Shown here: one piece after another, positions 16,791-26,300 of the stretch
Layout of the letters: every line of letters starts with the position of its first letter
How positions within the stretch are numbered: position 1 is the stretch's first letter
Origin: Acetobacteraceae bacterium
Lineage (GTDB): Bacteria; Pseudomonadota; Alphaproteobacteria; Acetobacterales; Acetobacteraceae
Assembly: GCA_947476855.1 (NCBI GenBank)
Contig: CANJSR010000008.1
Coordinates: 1-33,917, forward strand
Reading direction: 5' to 3'
Length of the DNA: 33,917 bases
Translations under genes and position numbers: made by a program
Notes under the pieces: generated by a model
Database searches by the model: none
The model's input: the letters and a program-made list of their open reading frames with translations, nothing else
What the model was told of the DNA's origin: nothing

Positions 16791-16832
16791 TCGCCCCCTC
16801 TCCCCCTTGCGGGAGAGGGCTGGGGTGAGGGG
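16791..16832. repeat. REP-like palindromic element
   Basis: CCCTCTCCC (16796-16804) and GGGAGAGGG (16811-16819) form a 9-bp stem around CCTTGC, followed by CTGGGGTGAGGGG. This combination is a familiar interspersed intergenic repeat in GC-rich proteobacteria, often mistranslated as part of spurious proteins. It lies in the 182-bp space between two minus-strand genes and may terminate or insulate transcription. Only one copy is in the window. Confidence 0.65.
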
Positions 16833-16882
16833 AGCCGCGGCACCGACCGTGGGAAGAGAGAGCCAGAGAGGTCCGTGCGCCC

Positions 16883-17626
16883 CTACCCGGCCGCCATGCC
16901 GATGCGCCCCACCCCTGGCACCTTCAGCGCCGGACGCCGCACATCGATCCCCACCACGGCCGCGAGGAGGTTGACCTCCACCCCCTCCACCCAGCCGACC
17001 GTCAGTCCGGCATACCCGCCCAGGCTCAGCCGCACCCCGGTGCCCGAGGGCGTCAGCCGCAGCCACCGCCCGTCATGGGGAAAATCCTTGCCGATTGCCG
17101 TGGGCGGCAGCACCAGGCGGGCCTCGGGCACCGCCTCCATCACCGCCGCGACAAAGGTGTTGGAGTTTGGGCCAGGCCAGACCGGGTAATCGCCGCGTGC
17201 CCGCAGGGGATAGGCGGCGATGGCGGCCTCGATCCGCGGGATCATCGCGGCGGCGGCCGGACCATCGGCGGCGAAAATCACCTCCGGCGCGCGGCCGAAC
17301 CAGCGGCCATCCGGTTCGAACCCGTTGCGGCGGATCGGATCGCCCCAGGCCGTGTAGTCATGGCGGATATAGGCGGACGCGCCCTCGGGCTTATAGACGA
17401 TCCAGGAATGCACGGCGAAGATGCCCCGCCAGCGCACCGTCCGCGCGGCCATCACCCGGACCACGGCACCCGGATGATCCGCCGCCGGCAGCAGCCCGGC
17501 GCTGGACCGGTCGGCTGTCTGCCAGTTCGGCCCGACCCCATGCGCCTGGTGCAGCACCGCCGAGACGGCGACGGGCACAAGCAGCAGCAAGGCAAACAGG
17601 GTCAGGCTGGTCTTCGTGGCGGCCAT
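16883..17626 (-). CDS. DUF3750 family protein
   Basis: A 247-residue protein with an N-terminal hydrophobic segment (residues about 7-24, SLTLFALLLLVPVAVSAVL), which is a signal anchor or signal peptide, so it is probably periplasmic or membrane-attached. The body matches DUF3750, a family of unknown function: AVHSWIVYK, a WFGRAPEVIFAADG stretch, an AAIAAYPLRARGDYPVWPG run, the hallmark GPNSNTFVAAVMEAVPEA, and LPPTAIGKDF. The C-terminus is rich in short strands (TVGWVEGVEVNLLAAVVG). The NSNTF and IGKD segments look like an active or binding site by analogy with permuted amidase-like folds, but this is speculation. The REP-like element lies just downstream. Three minus-strand genes (transglycosylase, small membrane protein, DUF3750) run in this order with little space, suggesting a cell-envelope operon. 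Confidence 0.85.
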   Translation of the reverse strand: MAATKTSLTLFALLLLVPVAVSAVLHQAHGVGPNWQTADRSSAGLLPAADHPGAVVRVMAARTVRWRGIFAVHSWIVYKPEGASAYIRHDYTAWGDPIRRNGFEPDGRWFGRAPEVIFAADGPAAAAMIPRIEAAIAAYPLRARGDYPVWPGPNSNTFVAAVMEAVPEARLVLPPTAIGKDFPHDGRWLRLTPSGTGVRLSLGGYAGLTVGWVEGVEVNLLAAVVGIDVRRPALKVPGVGRIGMAAG

Positions 17627-17678
17627 GCGAGCGTACTACCTCGCCCCCGGCCGGGGGTTCAAGACAATCCCCGCCCGC

Positions 17679-17960
17679 CTACTTCGCCCGCCGCTTGCGC
17701 GGGGACTTGGCCTTTCCGGTCGGCTTGCGGCGGGCAGGCGCCTTGCCGCCGCCGGTCTTCCGCGCCGGCCGCCGGCGGCTCCACCAGGACGACAGCGCAA
17801 CGGCGGCCACCAGCCCCGCCGAGCCGGCCGCGATCCAGATCGGATCGACCCCGCAGCCGCCCGAGAGGCAGTCGGCCGTCAGCAGCACCAGCGCCGCCGT
17901 GTCGAACAGCAGCATCGCTCCGAACACCACCGCGACCAGGATCGCCAAGCCGATCCTCAT
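17679..17960 (-). CDS. Small two-helix membrane protein with basic tail
   Basis: A 93-residue protein of unknown family. Two hydrophobic helices (about residues 3-28 and 40-60) are joined by a loop with two cysteines (DCLSGGCG), and the last 35 residues are strongly basic (RRRPARKTGGGKAPARRKP and on). By the positive-inside rule both termini should be cytoplasmic and the Cys loop periplasmic. The start overlaps the transglycosylase stop (ATGA), so the two are translationally coupled. The basic tail could bind nucleic acid, anionic lipid or an acidic partner; nothing decides between these. Confidence 0.7.
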   Translation of the reverse strand: MRIGLAILVAVVFGAMLLFDTAALVLLTADCLSGGCGVDPIWIAAGSAGLVAAVALSSWWSRRRPARKTGGGKAPARRKPTGKAKSPRKRRAK

Positions 17961-18892
17961 CCAGGCCGGCCCGCCGCGGGGCTGGATGGCGGGGTGGATG
18001 CCGGGTTGGATGAGGGTGTGGATGCCGGGGCACAGGCCCGGGCACGCGCCCCCGCCGCCAGATAGGGGCCCAGGATCGTCGCGACCTCACACGGCGAACG
18101 ATGGCGGCGGACGCGGGACGGCTGGCGGTTGACGTTGATCGTCACGACATGGCCGTTGGCGAGCGTGATCCGCACCTTGCCCCTTCCCGCGGGGCGGATC
18201 TGGGAGCCGGCCATCGTCACCCGTTCACGGTACACCGCCGCGAGGTCGGGCGAGCGGGAGTGATACATCCCAACAGCGACAAACCAGTTCCCGGCCGCCG
18301 CGTCCCGCAGACTGATCAGGAAGCGCGCGGCGTAGTCGACATTGGCCGCGGGGTCGAAGGCTTCTTCCAGCGACCGGAATGCGAGCGGATGGAATTGCAG
18401 GTTCACCTGCATGCAGCCGACATCGACATAGCCCGCCCGCGCCGCCAGGGCCTGCCGGACCGCCAGGATGGCGGCGTCCCGGGTTTCGAAATACCGCCCG
18501 GCGCCGCCGATGTTCACCGCCCAGGGCCAGGCGCGCGCGGTGCCGCCCGGGCCGATCCCACGACCGCTCTCGGTCTTGGCGATGGCCTCCAGCAGGCCGG
18601 GCGGGGTGGCGTAGCGGGCTTCGGCCGTTCGCAGGGCGTCGCCGCACAGCACGGCGGGATCATCCGGCCCCGCGGCCAGCGGCGCGCTCGGTTCGGCCGA
18701 CAGCCCCAGCGCCAGTCCCAGCGGGAACCAGGCCAGCCGGCGGGCCAGGACAGAACGGAGGAGAACCAACAGCGTCAGGGCAAAGCGTTCCAACCAGGCG
18801 CGGAACCGGGATGGCTCGCCGAACCAGACTACAGGCCGGCCCGCCACGCGCCAACGATCCAGATGGGCGCGTGCCGGATCGAACACGCCCAT
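17957..18892 (-). CDS. Lytic transglycosylase (SLT domain)
   Basis: A 311-residue soluble-lytic-transglycosylase-like protein that should cleave peptidoglycan between MurNAc and GlcNAc. The SLT domain spans about residues 85-225: the catalytic glutamate is in AIAKTESGRG, followed by GYVDVGCMQVNLQFH (the MQ-N motif), AARFLISLR and the MYHSRS helix. A hydrophobic segment (FALTLLVLLRSVLARRLAWF) near residues 38-57 suggests a membrane anchor or a signal sequence with a misplaced start. The ATG at 18892 has an AGGGGA too close for ideal spacing, so a downstream start is possible. The C-terminus is Pro/Ser/Ala-rich. It is divergent from the AI-2E permease with 65 bp between starts and coupled to the small membrane protein. 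Confidence 0.85.
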   Translation of the reverse strand: MGVFDPARAHLDRWRVAGRPVVWFGEPSRFRAWLERFALTLLVLLRSVLARRLAWFPLGLALGLSAEPSAPLAAGPDDPAVLCGDALRTAEARYATPPGLLEAIAKTESGRGIGPGGTARAWPWAVNIGGAGRYFETRDAAILAVRQALAARAGYVDVGCMQVNLQFHPLAFRSLEEAFDPAANVDYAARFLISLRDAAAGNWFVAVGMYHSRSPDLAAVYRERVTMAGSQIRPAGRGKVRITLANGHVVTINVNRQPSRVRRHRSPCEVATILGPYLAAGARARACAPASTPSSNPASTPPSSPAAGRPG

Positions 18893-18957
18893 TCCCCTGA
18901 TTGCCTGGACCTGAACCGCCCTCTAGATTTCCCGCGTCGCCAGGAGGCCACCCACCC

Positions 18958-20019
18958 ATGAGCGAAATGCCGCGGGACCTTGCCCGCAACACGCTCGCGA
19001 TCATGTTCATTGCCGGTCTGCTGGCCGGTTCCTTCGCCATCATCCAACCCTTCCTCGCCGCCACGGTCTGGGCCACGACGCTGGTCATCGCCTCCTGGCC
19101 CGTCATGCTGCGCGTGCAGTCCGTTCTGGGCGGCCGCCGAGGGCCGGCCGTTGCGGTGATGACCCTGGTGCTGGTGATGATCGTGCTGATCCCGCTGTGG
19201 CTCGCGATCACGACCATCGTCGGGCAGTCCGACCGGATCGCCGCCCTGATCGACGCGCTGCCCGATTTCCATCTGCCGGCGCTGCCCGACTGGGTCGCCG
19301 ACCTGCCGATGGTCGGGCCGACGATCGTGGAGCGCTGGACGGCATTGGCCAATCTGGGGGTGGGAGAGGTCGCCAAGCAACTCACCCCCTATGCCGGCAC
19401 CGTGACCCAATGGTTCGTGGGCGCGGTCGGCGGCCTGGGCGGGCTGTTCGTGCAGCTTGTGCTGACGATCGCGATCTCGGCCGTCCTCTACAGTTCCGGA
19501 GAAGCCGCCACCGCGATCTGCCGCCGGTTCGGCTTCCGGCTGGCCGGGGCCAAGGGAGAGGATGTGGTGATCCTGGCCGGTCAGGCGATTCGGGGCGTGG
19601 CCCTGGGCGTCGTGATCACGGCGGTGGCCCAGTCGGTGGTGGGCGGCATCGGGCTCGCGGTGTCGGGCGTGCCGCAGGCGCCGATCCTGACCGCCGTCAT
19701 GATGATGCTCTGCGTCGCGCAGCTTGGCCCCACCCTGGTGCTGTTGCCCGCGACGATCTGGCTGTTCAGCGAGGGATCTATCGTCTCGGGCGTTGTCCTG
19801 GCGGCGATCAGCACGATCGCGGTGACGATGGACAATTTCCTGCGTCCGTTCCTGATACGGCGCGGCGCCGACCTGCCCTTGCTGCTGATCCTGGTGGGGG
19901 TGATCGGCGGCATCCTGTCGCTGGGCCTGGTAGGACTGTTCATCGGCCCGGTGATCCTGGGCGTCACCTATACGCTGCTGCGCGCCTGGCTGGAGGAAAC
20001 CGACCAGACAATGTCCTGA
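18958..20019 (+). CDS. AI-2E family transporter (YdiK-like)
   Basis: A 353-residue inner-membrane protein of the AI-2E/PerM family. It has the usual layout: two to three N-terminal helices (IMFIAGLLAGSFAIIQPFL, then TTLVIASWPVMLRVQ), a hydrophilic loop of about 80 residues with DALPDFHLPALPDWV, then five or so helices ending GILSLGLVGLFIGPVILGV, the family's C-terminal signature. The N-terminus resembles E. coli YdiK. Members have been linked to AI-2 export, Na+/H+ exchange or small-metabolite efflux, so the substrate is open. The ATG at 18958 follows AGGAGG with ten-base spacing. It is divergent from the transglycosylase gene and converges on the small exported protein gene. Confidence 0.9.
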   Translation: MSEMPRDLARNTLAIMFIAGLLAGSFAIIQPFLAATVWATTLVIASWPVMLRVQSVLGGRRGPAVAVMTLVLVMIVLIPLWLAITTIVGQSDRIAALIDALPDFHLPALPDWVADLPMVGPTIVERWTALANLGVGEVAKQLTPYAGTVTQWFVGAVGGLGGLFVQLVLTIAISAVLYSSGEAATAICRRFGFRLAGAKGEDVVILAGQAIRGVALGVVITAVAQSVVGGIGLAVSGVPQAPILTAVMMMLCVAQLGPTLVLLPATIWLFSEGSIVSGVVLAAISTIAVTMDNFLRPFLIRRGADLPLLLILVGVIGGILSLGLVGLFIGPVILGVTYTLLRAWLEETDQTMS

Positions 20020-20065
20020 AACGCCGCCATGAAGCGCGGCCCCCGGGGCCAGGCCGGCGCCGACT

Positions 20066-20122
20066 CCAGGCGGAAGCTGCCCAAGCGGACATGTGTCGCG
20101 AGGACCACGAATGTCCGCCTGG
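20066..20122. other. Nested inverted repeats between convergent genes
   Basis: GCGGACAT (20085-20092) pairs with ATGTCCGC (20111-20118), and CCAGGCGG (20066-20073) pairs with CCGCCTGG (20115-20122). The right arms overlap, so the two stems exclude each other. The site lies in the 164-bp space between convergent stops. It may act as a bidirectional 3'-end structure, though no T-tract flanks it. Confidence 0.45.
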
Positions 20123-20183
20123 AAATGCCTGATGGCGCGGCAACCTGTCTGCTCCGCACCAGCGGCGCTCCGCCGAATGATGC

Positions 20184-20471
20184 CTAGCGGTTGAAGTACC
20201 AGTAATTCGCCGCGAACCCACCGGCTACACCGCCCAGCACCGGCATCAGGTTGCCCATGAACAGCATGTTCCCGACCACATACCCGGCAACAGCACCCGC
20301 GCCGACCACGGTCAGGTGACCCGGGGAAAACGTATAGGTCGCGCCAGGCTTGATCTCGACGGCGACCGTCGGGGGGGGGGGCACCGGGCGAGGCGCCTGG
20401 GCAAGGGCAGGCGCCGCCAGGGACACCATGGCAACGGTCGCGAACGAGGCGGCGATAAGTGAGCTACGCAT
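20184..20471 (-). CDS. Small exported glycine-rich protein with homopolymeric C tract
   Basis: A 95-residue protein with a clear Sec signal peptide (MRSSLIAASFATVAMVSLAA, likely cleavage after APALA). The mature part starts with a proline run (RPVPPPP) followed by a short strand region (VEIKPGATYTFSPG) and one or two Gly/Ala-rich hydrophobic stretches (VVGAGAVAGYVVGNMLFMG and MPVLGGVAGGFAAN), recalling glycine-zipper envelope proteins. The proline run is encoded by an 11-base C tract on the coding strand (G11 at 20371-20381), so a one-base slip would destroy the frame downstream. No family recognised. It is divergent from the RND operon. Confidence 0.7.
   Translation of the reverse strand: MRSSLIAASFATVAMVSLAAPALAQAPRPVPPPPTVAVEIKPGATYTFSPGHLTVVGAGAVAGYVVGNMLFMGNLMPVLGGVAGGFAANYWYFNR
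20371..20381. repeat. G11 homopolymer inside a coding region
   Basis: Eleven consecutive G on the plus strand, which is C11 in the sense strand of the small exported protein gene, coding for part of its proline run just after the signal peptide. A tract this long is prone to slipped-strand mutation and to sequencing error. Confidence 0.85.
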
Positions 20472-20662
20472 CTGACGAGCCTTCCGATCTGAGGCCTGGG
20501 GCCTTCACCCGACCATCGGGTGGCTCCACTTTGACGTGTGCGGGCCAGAACCTCAACCACCGGATCGATCCGGGCGCTCAACAGCGCGTCCACGACCCGC
20601 ATTGCAGCGCGGCCAGGACCACCATACCATATGAAAGCAACGTGATCCGAGCGGGGGAGCCT

Positions 20663-22180
20663 ATGGGGCGACAGGCCATCGTGCCCGTGCCATCGACAAA
20701 CCGCCCCGTTGGGCGGCGTTCGGCCCTCGCGGTGATCGCCTCGGCCCTGGGCGCGTCCGCCCTTGGCGGCTGCGCGGTCGGCCCGGACTACACGCAACCA
20801 GACCTGCCAGCGGCCGCGAGCGTCAGTGCCGGCCCCCTGCCCGCGCGCACGGCTGGCCAGGGGGAAGGCGCCGCCGCGTCCCAGGCCTTCCTTGCCGGAC
20901 GGGACCTGCCGCATGACTGGTGGACCCTGTTCGGTTCCGCCCAGTTGACCGCGCTAGTCGCCCAGGCGCTGAAAGCCAACCCCGACCTCGAAGCCGCCCA
21001 GGCCACGCTGCGACAGACGCAGGAAAACGCGTTGGCCAGCCGGGGCGGGCTGTTCCCTACCCTCGGCGCCAAGGCCTCGGCGAACCGGATCGGCTTCTCC
21101 GGCGCCTCGATCGGGCAGAGCTATACCGAGGTCTTCAATCTCAGTACGACCCAGCTCAGCATTTCCTACCCGCTCGACATCTTCGGCGGGACACGCCGCC
21201 AGATCGAGGCCGCGGACGCCCAGGCCACCTACCAGCGTTTCCAGCTCGAAGCCGCTTACCTGACCATCGCCGCCAACGTGGTCGTGGCCGCGATTCAGGA
21301 GGCCTCGTTCCGCGCCCAGCTTACCGCGACCGAGGAAATCGTCGCGATGCGCCGGCGGGTCCTGGACCTGGTACGCCGGCAGACCGCGCTGGGCGGAGCA
21401 GCGGGTGCCGACGTCGTCTCCCAGGAAGCCGCGCTGGCCCAGGCGGAGGCCGGCCTTCCCGCGCTCCATCGCCAGATCGGCCAGCAGCGCGACCTGATCA
21501 ACGGCCTGGTCGGCCGCTTCCCCGGTGAGGACGCGGGACCGCCCATCGCCCTGGCCAGCCTGCGCCTGCCGGGGGAACTGCCGGTCAGCCTGCCCTCGGC
21601 CCTGGTGGAGCAACGCCCCGACATCCGTTCGGCCGCCGCCCAGCTTCAGGCGGCCACGGCCCAGGTCGGCATCGCGATCAACGCCATGCTGCCCCAGATA
21701 TCCCTGACCGCCCTGGTCGGGTCCATCACGCTCGGACAGTTGTTCAGGCCCGGGACCATGATCTTCGACTATGGCGCCAGCATCTCCCAGCCCTTGTTCC
21801 AGGGCGGGCAGCTTCTGCACCAACGCCGAGCGGCGGATGCCGGACTGGAAGCGGCGATTGCAAGATATCGGAGCGCGGTGCTGGGGGCGTTCCGGAACGT
21901 CGCGGACACCCTGCTCGCCCTGCAGACCGACGCCGACGCGGTGCTGGCGCAGCAGGCCGCCGAACGGGCCGCCGCCGCCAGCCTGTCCATCTCGGAAGCG
22001 CAGTACCGAGCGGGCGGGACGTCCTTCCTGACGCTCCTGAATGCCCAGACCACCCACGCGCAGGCCCGGATCGCGCTGATCCAGGCCGAGACCAACCGGT
22101 TCGCCGACACCGCCGCGCTGTACCAGGCGCTGGGCGGCGGCTGGTGGAACCGACCCGCCCCGCCTTCGCAAGAGAGCTGA
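20663..22180 (+). CDS. RND efflux outer-membrane lipoprotein, NodT/OprM family
   Basis: A TolC-type outer-membrane channel of 505 residues, the exit duct of the efflux operon. The precursor has a basic N-terminus (RRSALAVIAS) and a lipobox ALGGC with Cys37 as the expected lipidation site, followed by the family hallmark AVGPDYTQPDLP. Two OEP repeats follow, with NPDLEAAQATLRQTQ and later QRRAADAGLEAAIARYRSAV marking the long alpha-helical barrel. YPLDIFGGTRRQIEAADA is the usual strand-to-helix turn. The ATG at 20663 is preferred over the upstream frame from 20459 because the signal peptide starts there and GGGGAG stands just ahead, although spacing is short. The adaptor gene begins five bases after the stop. 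Confidence 0.92.
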   Translation: MGRQAIVPVPSTNRPVGRRSALAVIASALGASALGGCAVGPDYTQPDLPAAASVSAGPLPARTAGQGEGAAASQAFLAGRDLPHDWWTLFGSAQLTALVAQALKANPDLEAAQATLRQTQENALASRGGLFPTLGAKASANRIGFSGASIGQSYTEVFNLSTTQLSISYPLDIFGGTRRQIEAADAQATYQRFQLEAAYLTIAANVVVAAIQEASFRAQLTATEEIVAMRRRVLDLVRRQTALGGAAGADVVSQEAALAQAEAGLPALHRQIGQQRDLINGLVGRFPGEDAGPPIALASLRLPGELPVSLPSALVEQRPDIRSAAAQLQAATAQVGIAINAMLPQISLTALVGSITLGQLFRPGTMIFDYGASISQPLFQGGQLLHQRRAADAGLEAAIARYRSAVLGAFRNVADTLLALQTDADAVLAQQAAERAAAASLSISEAQYRAGGTSFLTLLNAQTTHAQARIALIQAETNRFADTAALYQALGGGWWNRPAPPSQES

Positions 22181-22185
22181 CCTTC

Positions 22186-23316
22186 ATGATCAAACGCATG
22201 GTCATCATGCTGCTGGCGGTTGGCGCCGTCCTGGGTGGGGTCTACGGGTTCCAGGTCCTGAAGACCCACCTGATCGCCAAGGCCCTGGCCGACTATGCCG
22301 CCGCGCCGCAGACCGTCTCGGCGACACAGGCCCAGTTCCAGGACTGGCAGCCCTTGCTGCGCGCCGTCGGGACCCTGCGCGCCACCCAGGGCGTCGACAT
22401 CGCCCCCGAGCAGCCCGGCATCATCGAGACCCTGCCCTTCCTGTCCGGTCAGGACGTCACCGCAGGCACCCTGCTGATGACCATGCGCCTGAACGACGCC
22501 AACAGCCGCCTGGCCCAGTTGCAGGCCATGCAGGAACTCGCGGACATCACCTATCAGCGGGACCTGCGGCAGTTCCGGGAGAAGATCGTCAGCCAGGCGA
22601 CGGTCGACGCCGACCTAGCGAACCTGAAATCCGCCCGCGCCCAGGTCGAGGCACAAAAGGCCCTGATCGAAACCAAATCCATCCGCGCCCCTTTCGCCGG
22701 GCGCCTCGGCATCCGGCAGGTGGACGTGGGCCAGTACCTGAACCCCGGCACGCCGATCGTGACGTTGCAGGCGCTCGACCCGATCTACCTCGATTTCTAC
22801 CTGCCCCAGCAAACCCTGTCCCGACTGGCGGTCGGAGAGGTCCTGCGCGCGCGGGTGGACGCGCTGCCCGACCAGGTCTTCCCGGGCAAGATCACCGCGA
22901 TCAACGCCAAGGTCGAAATTGGCAGCCGCAACGTTCTGATCCGCGCCACGCTGGCCAATACCGGGCTCAAGCTGTTGCCCGGCATGTATGCGACCGTGGA
23001 GATCGAGACCGACAAGCCCCAGCGGCTCCTGACCCTTCCGCAGTCCGCCGTCACCTTCAACGCCTATGGCAGCACGATCTTCGTGCTGGAGGACGCCGGG
23101 AAGGACGACAAGGGCAAGCCGAAGCTGGTCGCGCAGCAGACCTTCGTCACGACGGGCGCATCCCGCGGGGATCAGATCGCCGTGCTGTCCGGGATCAAGG
23201 AAGGACAGACCGTGGTCACCGCCGGCCAGATCAAGCTGCGGAACGGCACCGCCGTGGTCGTCGACAATTCGGTCCAACCCAGCGCCAGCCCGGCGCCCGT
23301 CCTGCCGCAGCGATAG
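22186..23316 (+). CDS. RND efflux periplasmic adaptor (membrane fusion protein)
   Basis: A 376-residue HlyD/AcrA-type adaptor linking pump and outer-membrane channel. It starts with a single hydrophobic anchor (MVIMLLAVGAVLGGVYGF), not a lipobox, so it stays in the inner membrane. It then has the first half of the lipoyl domain (GTLRATQGVDIAPEQPGII and SGQDVTAGTLLM), a short alpha-helical hairpin (about residues 105-160), the second lipoyl half (IRAPFAGRLGIRQVDVGQYL), the beta-barrel (DFYLPQQTLSRLAVGE) and the membrane-proximal domain. The ATG at 22186 is preceded by AGAGAG. The pump gene starts 12 bases after the stop. The short hairpin is typical of adaptors working with HAE1 pumps. Drug range not deducible. 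Confidence 0.93.
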   Translation: MIKRMVIMLLAVGAVLGGVYGFQVLKTHLIAKALADYAAAPQTVSATQAQFQDWQPLLRAVGTLRATQGVDIAPEQPGIIETLPFLSGQDVTAGTLLMTMRLNDANSRLAQLQAMQELADITYQRDLRQFREKIVSQATVDADLANLKSARAQVEAQKALIETKSIRAPFAGRLGIRQVDVGQYLNPGTPIVTLQALDPIYLDFYLPQQTLSRLAVGEVLRARVDALPDQVFPGKITAINAKVEIGSRNVLIRATLANTGLKLLPGMYATVEIETDKPQRLLTLPQSAVTFNAYGSTIFVLEDAGKDDKGKPKLVAQQTFVTTGASRGDQIAVLSGIKEGQTVVTAGQIKLRNGTAVVVDNSVQPSASPAPVLPQR

Positions 23317-23328
23317 GCCACGGGCAGT

Positions 23329-26300
23329 ATGAACCTTATCGCGACCTTCGTCCGTCAACCGGTCCTCGCGATCGTCGTCAGCCTGGCCATCATGGTCGCC
23401 GGCCTGCGCGCCATGACCTCCATGCCGATCCAGGAATACCCGCAGACCGAAAGCGCGGTCGTCACGGTCACCACGATCTATTTCGGCGCCGACGCGGCCA
23501 CCGTCGCGGGCTTCATCACGACGCCGATCGAGCAGGCGATCGCCCAGGTCGACGGCATCGACTACATGACGTCCATGAGCCAGTCGGGCATGAGCACGAT
23601 CACGGCCAACCTGCGGCTCAACTACGATTCCCGCGCGGCGCTGTCCGATATCAATACCCGGGTCAGCTCCATCATCAACCAGTTGCCGACCGGGACACTG
23701 CAACCGTCGATCGCCGTCGCCAACAGCACGACCGTGGATGCCATGTATATCGGCTTCTACAGCGACGTGCTGCAACCGAACCAGATCACCGACTACCTGA
23801 TCCGCGTTGCCAAGCCCCAGATCGAAACCATCCCCGGCATCCAGAAAGCCGAGATGCTGGGCTCTCAGAACTTCTCCCTGCGGGCCTGGCTTGATCCCAA
23901 CAAGCTGGCCGCGCTGGGCCTGACCGCCGCCGATATCACCGGAGCCCTGTCGCAGAACAACTTCATCGCCGGCCTGGGCGGCACGCAGGGCAACATGGTC
24001 CAGGCCCTGCTGTCGGCGAACACCGGCCTGCATTCGCTGGAAGAGTTCCGCAACCTGGTCATCCGCCAGACCGGCGGCGCGATCGTCCGGTTGCAGGATG
24101 TCGCGACCGTGTCCCTGGGTGCCGACAACTACGAATCCCAGGTCTGGTTCAACGGCAAGCGATCGGTCTACCTGGGCATCCAGTTGGCGCCGAGCGCCAA
24201 CCTGTTGCAGGTGATCGGGGCGGTAAAGGCGGTGTTCCCGAGCATCCAGGCCGCCCTGCCACGCGGCCTGACCGCCGAGATCATCTATGATGCCAGCGGC
24301 TTCGTGAACAGCTCACTCGTCGAGGTCGTGACCGCCCTGGTCGAGGCCCTGGTGATCGTGGCCCTGGTCGTCTTCATCTTCCTCGGTTCCCCGCGATCGG
24401 TGGCGATCCCCCTCATCGCCATCCCGATCTGCCTGGTCGGCACATTCGCGATCATGATGGCGCTGTCCTTCACCGTGAACCTGCTGACCCTGCTGGCCCT
24501 GGTGCTCGCGATCGGGCTGGTGGTCGATGACGTCATCATCGTGGTGGAAAACGTCAACCGCCATCTGGAAGAAGGGCTGACGCCACTGGACGCCGCCATC
24601 ACCGCGACGCGGGAGCTTGGCGGCCCGATCATCGCAATGACCCTGGTGCTGATCGCCGTCTACGTGCCGATCGGCTTCCAGTCGGGCCTGACCGGCGCGC
24701 TGTTCACCGAGTTCGCCTTCACTTTGGCCGGCGCCGTGACCCTGTCGGGTGTCGTCGCCCTGACCCTGTCGCCCATGATGTGCGCGCATCTTCTGCGCGT
24801 GTCCGATCCCACCAAACGAGGGCGCTTGGAGCGTATCTCGGACGCATTCTCCCGCTGGTTCGATCGGCGCGCCGCCCGCTACGCCCGACGGCTGGACCAC
24901 AGCCTGGACTACCGGCCGGTTACCTACACCTTTGCCGCCATCATCCTGGGCAGCATCTATTTCCTGTATTCGTCATCGACCAGCGAACTGGCTCCGCAGG
25001 AGGATCAGGGCCTGGTCATGACCCTGTCGTCCGCCGCGCCGAACGCGACCCTGACCCAGCGGGAGCTGTACTCGGCACAGCTCTACAAGATGGTCTCGGA
25101 CCTGCCCGAGCTGGACAGCATGTTCCAGATCGATGTCCCCGGTACGTCCGTCGGCGGCCTGGTGCTGAAACCCTGGGATGAGCGGTCACGCAACGCGACG
25201 GCCCTTCAGACGCTGGTGCAACAGCGGGTCGGCGGGATCGCCGGCGCCCAGGTGGTGGCGTTCCAGCCGCCCACCCTGCCCGGTGCCTCGGGCCTGCCGG
25301 TTCAGTTCGCGATCACCACGACATCCTCGTTCGAGCAGCTCAACATCGTCTCCCAGTCCATGCTGGCCGAGGCGCAGAAGAGCGGTCTGTTCGCCTATGT
25401 CGTCTCCGACCTGAAGATCGACCAGCCGCAATACACCCTCAACCTCGACCGCGACAAAGTCGCCATGCTCGGCCTCAGCCTGAGCGATATCGGCACGTCC
25501 CTGACCTGGATGCTGAGCGGCGCCTATGTGAACTATTTCAGCCTGGATGGGCGGTCGTACAAGGTGATCCCACAGGCCGACCAGCGGTTCCGCCTGGATG
25601 CGAGCCAGTTGCTGGACTACGCGATCCGGACGGCGGACGGACGGACGGTGCCGCTGTCGACCATCGCGACGATCACGGCGCAGACCATCCCCGAATCGCT
25701 CAATCATTTCCGGCAATTGAACGCCGCCACCATCCAGGGCGTGCCGGTGCCGGGCATCGCGCTGGGCGATGTGCTGGCCAGCCTGAACGAAATCGCGAAG
25801 CGGGTCCTGCCGCCCGGGTATCAGGTCGAATACGGCGGGTCGTCACGCCAGTTCGTATCGGAATCCCGCGGCTTCGTGACGATCTTCACCTTCGCCCTGA
25901 TCATCATCTACCTGGCCCTGACCGCGCAGTTCCGCAGCTTTCGTGACCCGCTGATCATTCTGATCTCGGTGCCGATGTCGATCGCGGGGGCGCTGGTGTT
26001 CATCTGCCTCGGGCTGGGGGGCGTGTCGCTGAACATCTACACCGAGGTCGGGCTGGTGACGCTGATGGGCCTGATCAGCAAGCACGGCATCCTGATCGTG
26101 GAGTTCGCCAACGGCCTGCGCGACCAGGGCATGTCCAAGCGCGACGCGGTGAAGCAGGCGGCGATCACCCGGCTGCGGCCGATCATCATGACAACGGCCG
26201 CGATGGTGCTGGGGGTCGTACCGTTGCTGCTGGCCTCCGGCGCGGGGGCGGCGTCGCGGTTCAACATGGGCGTCGTGATCGCGACCGGCATTGCGATCGG

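Noticed and set aside
16701..17066. Upstream extension of the Gfo/Idh/MocA frame
   Set aside because: It translates the REP-like repeat and the DUF3750 gene in antisense; the family begins at the ATG at 16700.
20459..20662. Upstream extension of the outer-membrane lipoprotein frame
   Set aside because: It would place 68 residues before the signal peptide and overlap the start region of the divergent small protein gene.
22615..24033. 472-codon minus-strand frame across the adaptor and pump genes
   Set aside because: It lies antisense to two clear RND genes and reads as low-complexity Gly/Asp/Arg sequence.
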